This document shows positions 35,406-44,846 of a stretch of DNA of 64,000 nt, one piece after another. Each line of letters begins with the position of its first letter. Positions within the stretch are counted from its first letter, which is position 1. The DNA is from JAFGUB01 sp050305515 (GTDB lineage Bacteria > Campylobacterota > Campylobacteria > Campylobacterales > Sulfurimonadaceae): positions 112,226 through 176,225 of the forward strand of contig JBNLFL010000020.1 in the NCBI GenBank assembly GCA_050305515.1, written 5' to 3'. The notes below the pieces were generated by a model. The model saw only the letters and a program-made list of their open reading frames with translations. It did no database searches and was not told the DNA's origin. The position numbers and the translations under genes were made by a program.

Positions 35406-36620
35406 ATGACGCTTTTAAAACCGCACTATCTTTTGACTCCGCTAACACTCCTTGAAAATCAGGCACTCGTTTTCGATGAAAAAATTGTTGCGATCGGCGA
35501 CTTCGAGACACTTTCCAAAACGTATCCTCAGGCGGAGATTGTTGAGGGAGGGACAAACTCGCTCGTCATGCCCGGTCTTATCAATGCCCACGTGCATCTG
35601 GAGTTCAGTGCCAATAAGACCACACTGCAATACGGCAGCTTCATGCCGTGGCTGCGCAGCGTGATTGCCAACCGGGAAGCACTCCTCGGCAACTGCGACA
35701 ATGCGTGCATGCGCCGTGCCGTTACCCTGATGCTGCAAAACGGCATTACCACCTTCGGCGCCATCAGTTCCAACGGCTTCGACCTTGAGGTTGCGGCAGA
35801 CGCCCCGCAAAACGTTCTCTTTTTCAATGAACTTATCGGTACACAATCTTCCGTGGCGGACATTCTTTACAACGACTTTTTGCAGCGGCTTGATGCCTCC
35901 AAAGCAGTCTCGCGCAGAGGTTTTTACCCGGCCATCGCCATTCATTCGCCCTACTCCGTGCATCCCGTGCTGATCCGGCGCGCACTCGAAGTGGCGCAAG
36001 CGGAAAATCTCAAAGTGAGTGCGCACTATCTTGAATCGAAAGCGGAGCGGGAATGGATTGAGAGCAACAGCGGCGACTTCGAGCCGTTTTTCAAAGATTT
36101 TCTCAAACAGGAGCACGCCGCCAACACCTCATTGGAATACCTCGACCTTCTTCAGAAAACGCCCACGCTCATGACGCACGTCGTCCATGCCGATGCCAAC
36201 GAACTTAAGAGGCTCAAAGCGGATGGCCACACGGTGGTACACTGCCCGATTTCCAACCGCCTTCTCGGCAACGGCGCCATTGACCTCGATGCCCTCGAAG
36301 ATGCCGGAATCACATGGCTGTGCGCTACCGACGGGCTGAGTTCCAACTATACGCTCGATCTTTTCGAAGAGATGAAAATCGCGCTCTTCATGCACCACGG
36401 CGCACCCCTGCTTCCACTGGCGCAGAAGCTCATTGAAAGCGTTACATGTAAAGCAGCTGACGCGCTCGGTCTTCCTACCGGACGCATTGAGGCCGGCTGC
36501 AATGCGGACCTGCTCCTCTTAAGACTGGATGAAACTCCCAACGAACAGCTCCCGATTCATCTGCTTCTGCACCGTTATGCGATAGAATCTGTCTATATTA
36601 ACGGATCAAAGGCTCTCTGA
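35406..36620 (+). CDS. mqnF: Aminofutalosine deaminase-family hydrolase
   Basis: 404 residues of the amidohydrolase superfamily: MPGLINAHVHLEFS gives two His metal ligands, then AIHSPYSVH, HYLESKAEREWIES, THVVHAD, CPISNRLLGNG and the metal Asp of CATDGLSSN. Campylobacterota make menaquinone by the futalosine route, and their members deaminate 6-amino-6-deoxyfutalosine; ubiE in this window would do the last methylation. Other purine or guanine deaminase specificities cannot be excluded. A TTACATGTAA (36442) encodes VTCKAADA. Confidence 0.85.
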   Translation: MTLLKPHYLLTPLTLLENQALVFDEKIVAIGDFETLSKTYPQAEIVEGGTNSLVMPGLINAHVHLEFSANKTTLQYGSFMPWLRSVIANREALLGNCDNACMRRAVTLMLQNGITTFGAISSNGFDLEVAADAPQNVLFFNELIGTQSSVADILYNDFLQRLDASKAVSRRGFYPAIAIHSPYSVHPVLIRRALEVAQAENLKVSAHYLESKAEREWIESNSGDFEPFFKDFLKQEHAANTSLEYLDLLQKTPTLMTHVVHADANELKRLKADGHTVVHCPISNRLLGNGAIDLDALEDAGITWLCATDGLSSNYTLDLFEEMKIALFMHHGAPLLPLAQKLIESVTCKAADALGLPTGRIEAGCNADLLLLRLDETPNEQLPIHLLLHRYAIESVYINGSKAL

Positions 36621-36621
36621 C

Positions 36622-37491
36622 ATGGAAGGACTCAAAAAACTCTTTTTGCCCATTACGGCGACACTCAAATTTATCAACGACCATTTCAAGGCGATGCTCT
36701 TTCTGCTGCTACTCTTTCTGATTTTCGCGCCGGCTTCCGAAGAGGAGATGCATCAGCCGAATCTGCAAAGCATTGCACTTGAAGGCCCTATTTTTGAAGT
36801 AAGTGAACTGCTTGAACAGATTGAAGAGGCGCAAAACAACGATGCCATCAAAGGCGTGTTGCTGGAGGTCAACTCGCCCGGCGGCGCCATTGCGCCCTCC
36901 ATCGAAGTCGCCTACGCCATTAAACGCCTTGCAGAAACCAAACCCGTTATCACCTACTCCAGCGGCATCCTTGCGAGCGGCAGCTACTACGCCTCCATCT
37001 GGGCCGATGCCATCATTGCCAATCCCGGTACAATGGTCGGTTCTATCGGCGTCATCATCGAAGGGGCGAATTTTGAGGAGCTGATGAAAAAAGTCGGCAT
37101 CAAATCGCAGGTGGCCAAAGCGGGAAAATACAAGCAGATCGGTACGGCGGAGCGCGAATGGACCGACTTCGAACGCGCCGAGCTTGAGAAGGTGATTCAG
37201 GGCAACTATGAGATGTTCACCAAAGACGTCGCCGAAGCGCGCGGACTGGAGCTTGCCAACCGCTCCCTCTACGCCGACGCGCACATCTTCACCGCAGAGC
37301 AGGCCAAAAACGTTGGGCTCATCGATGCAGTGGGTGTCCGCCACGATGCCATGAAAGCGCTTGAAGAACGCTCAGGCGTCAGCGAGCCGCACTGGAAACA
37401 GGAAGACAAGTTCGAGAAGTTCATGAAGCAGTTTGCAGCGGAGGGGGTAAGCCTGCTGCATGTCTATTTTCCTTCGATAACGCTGCGCTGA
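36622..37491 (+). CDS. sppA: Signal peptide peptidase SppA
   Basis: 289 residues, single-domain 36K type: an N-terminal membrane helix (about 24-36), then the crotonase-like serine protease fold with SSGILASGSYYAS carrying the Ser nucleophile (about 119-121) and the general-base Lys in KAGKYKQIG (about 169). It degrades leftover signal peptides in the inner membrane. It starts one base after the mqnF stop and converges directly with the SIR2 gene, with no spacer and no visible terminator. Confidence 0.93.
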   Translation: MEGLKKLFLPITATLKFINDHFKAMLFLLLLFLIFAPASEEEMHQPNLQSIALEGPIFEVSELLEQIEEAQNNDAIKGVLLEVNSPGGAIAPSIEVAYAIKRLAETKPVITYSSGILASGSYYASIWADAIIANPGTMVGSIGVIIEGANFEELMKKVGIKSQVAKAGKYKQIGTAEREWTDFERAELEKVIQGNYEMFTKDVAEARGLELANRSLYADAHIFTAEQAKNVGLIDAVGVRHDAMKALEERSGVSEPHWKQEDKFEKFMKQFAAEGVSLLHVYFPSITLR

Positions 37492-40400
37492 TTAACGGAA
37501 CCGATTATCCCAACGTCGCTGCAATTCAATGTAGCGATGATCTTTTTTGAGCTCTGGTGCTTTTTCAACAATCTCCTTGAGAATCTCTTCGGAGTTATTC
37601 CACCACTCTTTAGCATCATTTGGCAATATTACATGTAAAAACTGCAACACCTCTTTTGGATAACATTCAACGATTTTATTCTCTTCTTTGCGCAACTGTC
37701 TGATCGCAACACGTCTTATTTTGACGTCACGCACCAACTCGATGACATTCAGATACGAACCTATAAATAGCGCGCCATCGGCAAGCAATACGTCACATAA
37801 GTTGCCTAAAACATTTGAGGTCTGGATACTTTTCTGACGCGGCCAAACATCGTTAATGAATTTTATGGCTTTGATGTTCCACTCATATTTTCCATCATAA
37901 ACCCATCTTCGCAAAGTCACGAGCATCTCGTTTCGGAATGCTTCACTCCCTTTTAAAATACAACTGCGCAGTTCATCATCTGATATGACTTTTTTCCCTT
38001 CAAACGGCACCCAACCGAGCAATAGAAAGCCTGCCAAGCTTTGTAACTTATTTCGGTTCTTTTGTTCTTCAAGAAGCTCAAACAGCATAGGTTTCATTTG
38101 TATAAAAAGCTCATTTCGAGGCACTTTTGCACTACGGAAAACTCCCGCTATAAATGCTTCTTTATCTTCGCGCTCTTTCGATTCAAGAAATGACATCAGA
38201 TTTTTTTGAGTCCATCCGGGATTGCAATGGTCAAACCAACCCAGGTTATATTTCAATAATGCCACTAAAGCATAACGATGTGACCGTCCCGGCAAGTTTA
38301 ATAGCTGCTCAAGATATTCAAGCCACCAATCATAAAACTTGCACTTTTGTTTCGTCTCTTCGGGTGCAATACACATTGCTATCTCTGCCAAATGACCGGA
38401 AGGCGAATTAATAGTGTATGTTCCCCAATTATCAATGTGATCGGGCAATCCACTTACCCCTGATTCTCCAGCATCAGGATTTACATGTAAGAACCCAATC
38501 ACACGATTCCATAAAATATTAAAGCTCTCTATATCCCCATCAAAAAGCTTTTTTGCAATTTTCTCAAACCAGCGAACAATCTCATGAATATTCCCTACGA
38601 GACCTTCATCTCTCATTTGAGCCACTCTTCGCGTTATCACCATGATAAATCGCAAGTTGTCTTCTTCGCGTTTATTTGCAGTTAAAAAATCACTCCATGC
38701 CCATCGGGGATATTCATTGGACTTTGCAGCATGGGCTAAAGCCAAAAATGCTTTGACGGGTTTTTCTTCCACCAATCCTTCAAAAGGATTGTATTCCAGT
38801 GTCACCTCATCCTTTTGTGTACGTATTTCAAGTGATTTTGAGAGTATGTCTTTTATTGGAATCTTTAAAAGTACGTCGCAATCTCGATTTTTACGAACAA
38901 AGCCTCCTCTACCCTGCATGGAACGATCCGCTTTCTCTGCTTTTGTCTCATCAAATTCGGGATGAAGGTTTCGTAGCGGTTTCGCCTTTTTCTCCAGATC
39001 AAATGTAAATACACAGCCTTGAATTTTTAACCAGTACAAGCGCTCTAATATCCACCATGCATTATGACTGATATACTCTTCTTCACTCTCAAATTCATAC
39101 TTTTCGCGACCTTTTAATATTCGTTCTTCAATGGCTTTTTGCTCTTTTTGAGGATAAGTACGCCATCGATTTTTCAGCGTAATTAAGAGGTCTCTCTGTA
39201 TGTGAGAATCCCAAAATAGATCATTGTTTAACTGCAAAATAATTTCTGCCGCTTCCGTACCATTAAAAAGTTTTTCATTTCCACAAATCCAAACCGAGAG
39301 ATGAGCAAACACTTCATTATCTTTAACATTCCATCCTCTGTACTCATCTTTTGCTTTTTCCATATCAAGATCAATAAGTCTTTCCATTACTTCCACAAAA
39401 TGATGGGTATATTTTGATAAACCATCGTCTAAATGTATTTCATTGTGTAGATCAGGTTCTGGATAAATTGGATCAATTTTATTAGCATCATATTCTATGT
39501 AAACTTGTTCTATTTCAGTCGCATCTTCAATCAGATACCGAAAACGTCTTACGTAATCTGGCAACAATGCATCGGGAATCTCGTTTTTCAGGATGTCCCG
39601 GTATTCAACTTCAAAGCGTACCATGTCAGAAGGTTTGTAACTGCTTGGACCCAGTGGAGGGTTTCTTCCTGTGGTATACCCTAGCTCCTCTTTAAGTCTG
39701 GGGTGGTAATAAGCGAACAGAGTTCCAAATAATTCGGAATTCAAAGTTCTACTTTTAAATCTATCCTCAAACGTATAGCGGTAAAACTGATCTTCTTTAC
39801 CCCTCCACAAATCAGACAAGGTATGCCATAGATCTTTTAATTCCGTTTCATCATCTTTTAAATCTCTTAAAATCCAATCGACTATCTGTGGATGCAAACC
39901 ACTCTGTTTGACCGCCCACCACACAACTAGAGCCTCTCTTGCATGACTGGCTATCCACCATCCCAAACTCCATAAACGCGGAAGTAGAGATTTTACATGT
40001 AAGGCGTTATATCCCGATACTGTTGCGCCACCTCCCAGATGCAACGCATTTTTATCCTGCGGCGTTAATTCAAAAGCACTCCATGAACCTTCCGGAAACT
40101 CCCGTGTATCGTCATTCTCAATGTATGTGTCACTATCCAAACCGTATCGCAAAAACGGTGTAATGGTTTCACTTTTTCTTTCCTCATCCCACCAGTTGGC
40201 CGTATAAGGTTTTAGAAGTCTAATAGCCGGATCAAAAACACAAAGCCACTCAACCGGTAATTGTTTTTTGTATTCTGAAAAATACTGCATTCCTATAGTG
40301 GTCGATACGATATGTGCTACTTGTCCCCGCTCATGTGCCAACAATGCAGCCGGTCCGCTTTTGGCATTTTCCAGTACATTTACACGCCACTGCCTCGGAT

Positions 40401-41253
40401 CATCGGCACGATCTGCCCAACATTCAAGCGTTTGCCACAACGTTTCATAACCTTGATATTCAATAGCGTTTACACCTTTGGAACCCCATGATAGCTGCGC
40501 ATCACCTTCGGCAGCATTATGAAACGCGTACATGCCTTTTAAAGATTTTTTACGTTTGTTCAGTGCTTCAAGAATGTATCGTATCGGAGGATCGTCTGCG
40601 TTATAACCTACAAAAACAACTATGTATTCATCCAATACACTTTTAATAAACTGCGTTGCCCAACCCTCTGCCAAATAAGCATTGCCAAACTCCGAACTTG
40701 AAAGCACAAAACCGTTGCCGTCACAACTTCCATAGTCTTCATTGACTACGCCGTGCAGATGAATAATGCCTTGAAAGTCATCACTGTTTTTAGGATCGGG
40801 AAGTTTCGGCTGGCTTCTTACATGTAACGTTGTATCACATGCTTCAAACAGCCTGTCAAAGTTTGTAGTGACGAGCCTTGTTTTACCGTAAGAGGTTGTT
40901 GAAAGGCGTAATAACGTCTTGTGCGCGGTGAGTTCCACCGAGCCATCAGGCTTTAAAGCATGAGCAACTTTATTAATGATATCTTGCTCACTAAAATCTG
41001 TTTCCAGAAGTCCGAAAATCCGATCCAATGAGAGTAGAGAATGTCCGGTCTTATCGGCATCTAACAATTGATATATCGAATCATTGGGCTCTACATGTAA
41101 CGATTCAAGCACCTTATGTGTTAATGTCAAAAAATCCGGTAGTTGCGCTTTTGCTCTAGAGACACCCGCTCCGCAGAAGAAGATCACCCGATCTTCATCA
41201 CGCGCATTTAATAGTTCATCAGGAATACTGGGACCATCTGCCGTAAATCGCAT
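37492..41253 (-). CDS. SIR2-domain protein, DSR1-like predicted phage-defence NADase
   Basis: 1253 residues. Residues 20-290 form a SIR2/STALD domain: GAGVS (28-32), TTNFDRLFE with Asn131, IIHLHG with His167, and VGYNADDPP. The Asn and His occupy the positions of the catalytic pair in phage-defence sirtuins such as DSR2 and ThsA, which destroy NAD+ on infection. The remaining 950 residues are helical, rich in Trp and charged residues, with no domain recognised; by analogy they sense phage. It starts eight bases after mazF. The gene is visibly A+T-richer than its neighbours and holds five palindrome copies, four read as LHV. Defence function is inferred. Confidence 0.82.
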   Translation of the reverse strand: MRFTADGPSIPDELLNARDEDRVIFFCGAGVSRAKAQLPDFLTLTHKVLESLHVEPNDSIYQLLDADKTGHSLLSLDRIFGLLETDFSEQDIINKVAHALKPDGSVELTAHKTLLRLSTTSYGKTRLVTTNFDRLFEACDTTLHVRSQPKLPDPKNSDDFQGIIHLHGVVNEDYGSCDGNGFVLSSSEFGNAYLAEGWATQFIKSVLDEYIVVFVGYNADDPPIRYILEALNKRKKSLKGMYAFHNAAEGDAQLSWGSKGVNAIEYQGYETLWQTLECWADRADDPRQWRVNVLENAKSGPAALLAHERGQVAHIVSTTIGMQYFSEYKKQLPVEWLCVFDPAIRLLKPYTANWWDEERKSETITPFLRYGLDSDTYIENDDTREFPEGSWSAFELTPQDKNALHLGGGATVSGYNALHVKSLLPRLWSLGWWIASHAREALVVWWAVKQSGLHPQIVDWILRDLKDDETELKDLWHTLSDLWRGKEDQFYRYTFEDRFKSRTLNSELFGTLFAYYHPRLKEELGYTTGRNPPLGPSSYKPSDMVRFEVEYRDILKNEIPDALLPDYVRRFRYLIEDATEIEQVYIEYDANKIDPIYPEPDLHNEIHLDDGLSKYTHHFVEVMERLIDLDMEKAKDEYRGWNVKDNEVFAHLSVWICGNEKLFNGTEAAEIILQLNNDLFWDSHIQRDLLITLKNRWRTYPQKEQKAIEERILKGREKYEFESEEEYISHNAWWILERLYWLKIQGCVFTFDLEKKAKPLRNLHPEFDETKAEKADRSMQGRGGFVRKNRDCDVLLKIPIKDILSKSLEIRTQKDEVTLEYNPFEGLVEEKPVKAFLALAHAAKSNEYPRWAWSDFLTANKREEDNLRFIMVITRRVAQMRDEGLVGNIHEIVRWFEKIAKKLFDGDIESFNILWNRVIGFLHVNPDAGESGVSGLPDHIDNWGTYTINSPSGHLAEIAMCIAPEETKQKCKFYDWWLEYLEQLLNLPGRSHRYALVALLKYNLGWFDHCNPGWTQKNLMSFLESKEREDKEAFIAGVFRSAKVPRNELFIQMKPMLFELLEEQKNRNKLQSLAGFLLLGWVPFEGKKVISDDELRSCILKGSEAFRNEMLVTLRRWVYDGKYEWNIKAIKFINDVWPRQKSIQTSNVLGNLCDVLLADGALFIGSYLNVIELVRDVKIRRVAIRQLRKEENKIVECYPKEVLQFLHVILPNDAKEWWNNSEEILKEIVEKAPELKKDHRYIELQRRWDNRFR

Positions 41254-41261
41254 AACTCTTT

Positions 41262-41600
41262 TTATCCTAACTCAAGCAAAGCTTTTAAACCCTCATCAAT
41301 CCGGTTCATCTCATCTTCTGAAACATGGCACAGATTTTCGAGAATCCGTTTTTTAGAGACGCCGCGAACCTGTTCTATCATTGCTTCGCACGCCTGATCC
41401 AGTCCTGTCCGTAGAGGCAGCGCGATTCTGAAAAGTCCCTCTCCGATGCAATTAGTCGTAAGGGGGACAATTGTTACCAGTTCAAGAATTTCATTGACTT
41501 CGCTGCTGGAGACAATGACGCAGGGACGGATTTTTCCGGCTTCGTTATTACGCTGGGGATTAAGGTTAACCAGAACGATCTCGCCTCGATTATACTGCAT
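41262..41600 (-). CDS. MazF/PemK-type toxin
   Basis: 112 residues from the chosen ATG: YNRGEIVLVNLNPQRNNEAGKIRPCVIVSS, TIVPLTTN and the C-terminal EQVRGVSKKRI. These are the marks of MazF/PemK endoribonucleases, which cut mRNA at short motifs. ATG at 41600 overlaps the antitoxin stop by 11 bases; ATG at 41609 is an alternative. It forms a type II pair with the upstream gene and is followed after eight bases by the SIR2 gene, so all three are likely one transcript. Confidence 0.9.
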   Translation of the reverse strand: MQYNRGEIVLVNLNPQRNNEAGKIRPCVIVSSSEVNEILELVTIVPLTTNCIGEGLFRIALPLRTGLDQACEAMIEQVRGVSKKRILENLCHVSEDEMNRIDEGLKALLELG

Positions 41601-41838
41601 CGAGACCATCTTCCAAACTTCCTTCCAAAAGTTCATATTCACGCTGAGCATGCGCTTTGATGCGTTTGGCTTCTTCTACGAGACGGGCATTTTTTTCATT
41701 AACATGTGTAATAACGACTCGGTTGTTTTGTTGGGAAATTTCAATTTTATCCCCTACATGTAAAGCCAGCGCATCCATAATTTCTTTAGGCAAGCGTATG
41801 GCGGCAGAATTACCCCATTTTGAAATTTTGGCTGTCAT
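41590..41838 (-). CDS. MazE/AbrB-type antitoxin
   Basis: 82 residues: an N-terminal swapped-hairpin AbrB DNA-binding domain (AKISKWGNSAAIRLPKEIMDAL, HVGDKIEI) and a charged C-terminal tail likely to wrap the toxin. It should neutralise the downstream MazF and repress its own promoter. Only 33 bases separate it from the end of xseA, which must contain or abut the promoter. A near-copy of the palindrome (41754) encodes ALHVGDK. Confidence 0.9.
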   Translation of the reverse strand: MTAKISKWGNSAAIRLPKEIMDALALHVGDKIEISQQNNRVVITHVNEKNARLVEEAKRIKAHAQREYELLEGSLEDGLDAV

Positions 41839-41871
41839 GACATACTCCAGTGTTGTATCTACATAAGTATA

Positions 41872-43128
41872 TCATTTCTTGTACTGTTCGGTTTTCAATA
41901 CTTTGGCTTCAATCGCAACGGTATCATCCATTAACATAATCGCGTCGTTTACATGTAACCTGTCAAGGCCTACAACTTTTCCTTCACGGCTCACCTGCGC
42001 ATACCCACGTTTGGAGCGGAGTTTCGGATCGGCACTTTCGTAAGCGCTTTGAAGCTGTTTCAAACGGTTCTGTGCTAAAGATAAATTTTGCATCACTGCT
42101 TGATTCATACTCGCATTTAAAGGTGCACACTCACGTGAAAACTGTTGGAACTTCAATGCAATCTGTCGTATAAACTGTTCCTGAAACTGTGCAATACTTT
42201 GCCGGTGCAGCCGCAGTTTCTGTTCGATGGAGTGGCGTTCGAAGCTCTGGCGAAGGTAGAAAATATGTTCCTGCTTCTTTGAAAGTATATGCCCCATCTG
42301 TGTCGTAAGGCGTCCCATCATGATGTCAATGCCCTGCAGCAGTTCGTTCTGATCGGGCAGAATCATCTGCATGGCAGCACTCGGTGTCGGTGCGCGCAGG
42401 TCGGCGACGAAGTCGCTGATGACACTGTCAATCTCATGGCCTACCGCCGAGACTATCGGCGTTACGGCGGCGAAGACGGCGTCGGCGACAATCCGCTCGT
42501 TAAAAGCCCACAAGTCCTCTATGCTTCCGCCGCCGCGGCCGATGACAATGGCGTCATAACCCGCAGCATCGGCTTTTCCAATGGCCGCAGCGATGGAGGC
42601 CGCCGCACTCTCACCCTGCACCAGAACGTCATAAAGGCTTACATGTAAGAGCGGCCAGCGCTGCTGCGCTACGCGAAGCATGTCCTGAAGCGCCGCACCG
42701 GTCGCCGAAGTGACAAGCGCGATCTTCATGGGGTATTTCGGCAGATTTTTCTTGCGCGAGAGGTCAAAATAGCCCGCCGCTTCAAGCTCGCGTTTGAGCT
42801 GTTCAAAGGCAAAAGAGAGCGCCCCATGACCTGAGGGTTCCATGCCAAGCGCGCGTATCTGATATTTACCGCTGGGTTTATAGAGGGTGATGCCGCCGTG
42901 AATGATTACTTTAAGCCCCTCTTCAAGGCGGAATTTGAGCGACGCCGCATTGCCGCGGAACATCACTCCCGAAATGGAAGCGTCGGCATCTTTGAGCGTA
43001 AAGTAGATGTGCCCGCTGTTGTGGTAGGTAATTCGGGAGAGTTCTCCCTCGACACTCACCTGAATGAAGGTGGATTCGAGAAGATTTTTGATCTGTTCGG
43101 TAAGTTCACCGACGCCAAGGGGGCGCAT
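41872..43128 (-). CDS. xseA: Exodeoxyribonuclease VII large subunit
   Basis: 418 residues: an N-terminal OB fold (VEGELSRITYHNSGHIYFTLKD), the catalytic domain with VTSATGAALQD, IGRGGGSIEDLWAFN, VGHEIDSVISDFVADLRAPTPSAA, then a coiled-coil segment. It degrades single-stranded DNA with XseB, which is not in this window. ATG at 43128 is preferred over GTG one codon earlier; both overlap the ubiE stop. Two TTACATGTAA copies (41949, 42639) encode LHVND and LHVSL. Confidence 0.94.
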   Translation of the reverse strand: MRPLGVGELTEQIKNLLESTFIQVSVEGELSRITYHNSGHIYFTLKDADASISGVMFRGNAASLKFRLEEGLKVIIHGGITLYKPSGKYQIRALGMEPSGHGALSFAFEQLKRELEAAGYFDLSRKKNLPKYPMKIALVTSATGAALQDMLRVAQQRWPLLHVSLYDVLVQGESAAASIAAAIGKADAAGYDAIVIGRGGGSIEDLWAFNERIVADAVFAAVTPIVSAVGHEIDSVISDFVADLRAPTPSAAMQMILPDQNELLQGIDIMMGRLTTQMGHILSKKQEHIFYLRQSFERHSIEQKLRLHRQSIAQFQEQFIRQIALKFQQFSRECAPLNASMNQAVMQNLSLAQNRLKQLQSAYESADPKLRSKRGYAQVSREGKVVGLDRLHVNDAIMLMDDTVAIEAKVLKTEQYKK

Positions 43129-43838
43129 CACAGCTTTTCGGCAATAATCAGTGTGGAGATGTCCATCGAAAAACTCTCGGTAAAGCGAATGCCAAATCCT
43201 GCATTTTCAAGCTCTTCCTGCATTTTTTCAACGGTCAGGAATGATTCGATGGAGTTGGGGAGATACTCATAGGCTTCAATGTTTTTTGAGATAAAACCAC
43301 CCACTTTCGGCAGAATACGGTTCATGTAAAAATCGCGGATGCGCCCCAGCAAAGAGGGGTTCTCGTTTTTCATGAACTCCAGAATCACGACCATGCCGCC
43401 GGGCTTGAGGACACGGTAGAACTCTTTGAGTGCCGCTTCGCGTTCCACCACGTTGCGGATGCCGTAGGTGATGGAGAGAAAATCGCACGATCCATCTTCA
43501 AGCGGAATTTCTGTCGCTTTGGCAATATGGTAGGTAAACTCGGGAAACTTCTGACGCCCCACACCGACCATGCCTTCGGAAGGATCGACACCGACAATCT
43601 CGCCGATGGCGATACCCTTGACTTTTCCCTGCCGCCGCCAGTAATCCATCATGTCACCCGTACCGCAGGCGACATCCACAATACGGTCAATCTGCGATTC
43701 ACCATAGAATGCGTAGGCTTTGTCGCACCCTTTTTTACGCCAGCTGCGATCTACGCCCATACTCATAACGCGATTGGCCCGATCATATGTCGGTGCGATC
43801 TCGTCGAACATCGATACGATTTTTTCCTGTTTTTCCAT
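43128..43838 (-). CDS. ubiE: Demethylmenaquinone methyltransferase
   Basis: 236 residues, class I SAM methyltransferase: MFDEIAPTYDRANRVMSMG, VDVACGTGDMMDYW, ITYGIRNV and RVLKPGGMVVILEF are UbiE signatures. In a menaquinone-only organism it performs the final C-methylation. It overlaps xseA and directly follows ribD on the same strand. Confidence 0.94.
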   Translation of the reverse strand: MEKQEKIVSMFDEIAPTYDRANRVMSMGVDRSWRKKGCDKAYAFYGESQIDRIVDVACGTGDMMDYWRRQGKVKGIAIGEIVGVDPSEGMVGVGRQKFPEFTYHIAKATEIPLEDGSCDFLSITYGIRNVVEREAALKEFYRVLKPGGMVVILEFMKNENPSLLGRIRDFYMNRILPKVGGFISKNIEAYEYLPNSIESFLTVEKMQEELENAGFGIRFTESFSMDISTLIIAEKL

Positions 43839-44846
43839 CTACCGCCTTTGCATCCAGAGTGTCAGATCATTATGATTACGGCTTACATGTAAGCATTCAA
43901 ATGCCGATTGAATACCGTTTGCTAGCGACATTGTACCACCCCCGCTTTGCAGCGAGATAAAAGCAAGGTAGAAATCGATCCGATCAGAGGTCGCATCAAA
44001 CATTCCCTTTCCCCCTTCAACAAGCACGTTGCGATAGTCTGACATGGCATCAAGCGAATCCGAAATCATCACCTTCCTTCCGGGTACATTAAAAAGAGGG
44101 ATGGTTTGCTCAAAGTTTTTCTGACGCGAATAGATCAGGACATCGGGCGCTTTGCCCCCCACCATCCGCGCATCGAGCGTCGGGCGATCCGTCCGTACCG
44201 TATTGCCTCCGATAACAAGCAGATCACACACGTTGCGAATCGCATGGACATGCAGGCGTGAAGCCTCGGATGAGATGATACCGCCATCCATGGTGCCATC
44301 AAGCCGCTGTGCCCATTTAAAGGTCACGAAAGGACGCTCCTGCCAGCTCAGAAAAGGGAGCAGCAGCTTTTGAGCCGCCTCCGCTTCAACCCCTTCAAGC
44401 ACCTCGATGCCTGAGTGTCTCAGACGTTCCGCACCGCCGTGTGCCAGCGCATGCGTGTCTTTCATTCCAATGATAACCTGCGAGAGACCGAGCGCTGCGA
44501 TTAATGAGGCGCATGAAGGGGTTCTGCCAATATGGGCACAGGGTTCAAGGGTCACATAGATACGACAGTTTTTGAAACAGTTCTGATGATGGGAGAGAAG
44601 ATATTCATGCAAAAAAGCGGCATCCATCATACCTGCAATACTGTTGTCACCGCTTAAAGTCATATAGGCATCACGAAGCGCCAGCACTTCGGCATGCGCT
44701 TCTCCGGCTTTGCGATGCGCACCGACACCCAGCAGGACGTTATGTTCTGAAACGACACAGGCACCGACAGCGGGATTAGGAAACGTAAGAAGCTGATACT
44801 CCCACGCCGCTTCGAGTGCGCGACGCATCCAGAGGGCGTGATCCAT
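43839..44846 (-). CDS. ribD: Riboflavin biosynthesis deaminase/reductase RibD
   Basis: 335 residues: the N-terminal deaminase with GEAHAEVLAL and LEPCAHIGRTPSC zinc ligands, then a C-terminal reductase domain (FVTFKWAQRLDG, VCDLLVIGGNTVRTDRP). The reductase part is somewhat short and lacks the usual strong end. ATG at 44846 forms a TAATG overlap with the rimP stop; a GTG two codons earlier is possible. The palindrome at 43883 encodes CLHVSRN near the C-terminus. Confidence 0.92.
   Translation of the reverse strand: MDHALWMRRALEAAWEYQLLTFPNPAVGACVVSEHNVLLGVGAHRKAGEAHAEVLALRDAYMTLSGDNSIAGMMDAAFLHEYLLSHHQNCFKNCRIYVTLEPCAHIGRTPSCASLIAALGLSQVIIGMKDTHALAHGGAERLRHSGIEVLEGVEAEAAQKLLLPFLSWQERPFVTFKWAQRLDGTMDGGIISSEASRLHVHAIRNVCDLLVIGGNTVRTDRPTLDARMVGGKAPDVLIYSRQKNFEQTIPLFNVPGRKVMISDSLDAMSDYRNVLVEGGKGMFDATSDRIDFYLAFISLQSGGGTMSLANGIQSAFECLHVSRNHNDLTLWMQRR

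Noticed and set aside
41836..41880. Possible MazE operator (GATATAC and GATAC repeats) upstream of mazE
   Set aside because: Short and A+T-rich; spacing to any -10/-35 is ambiguous.
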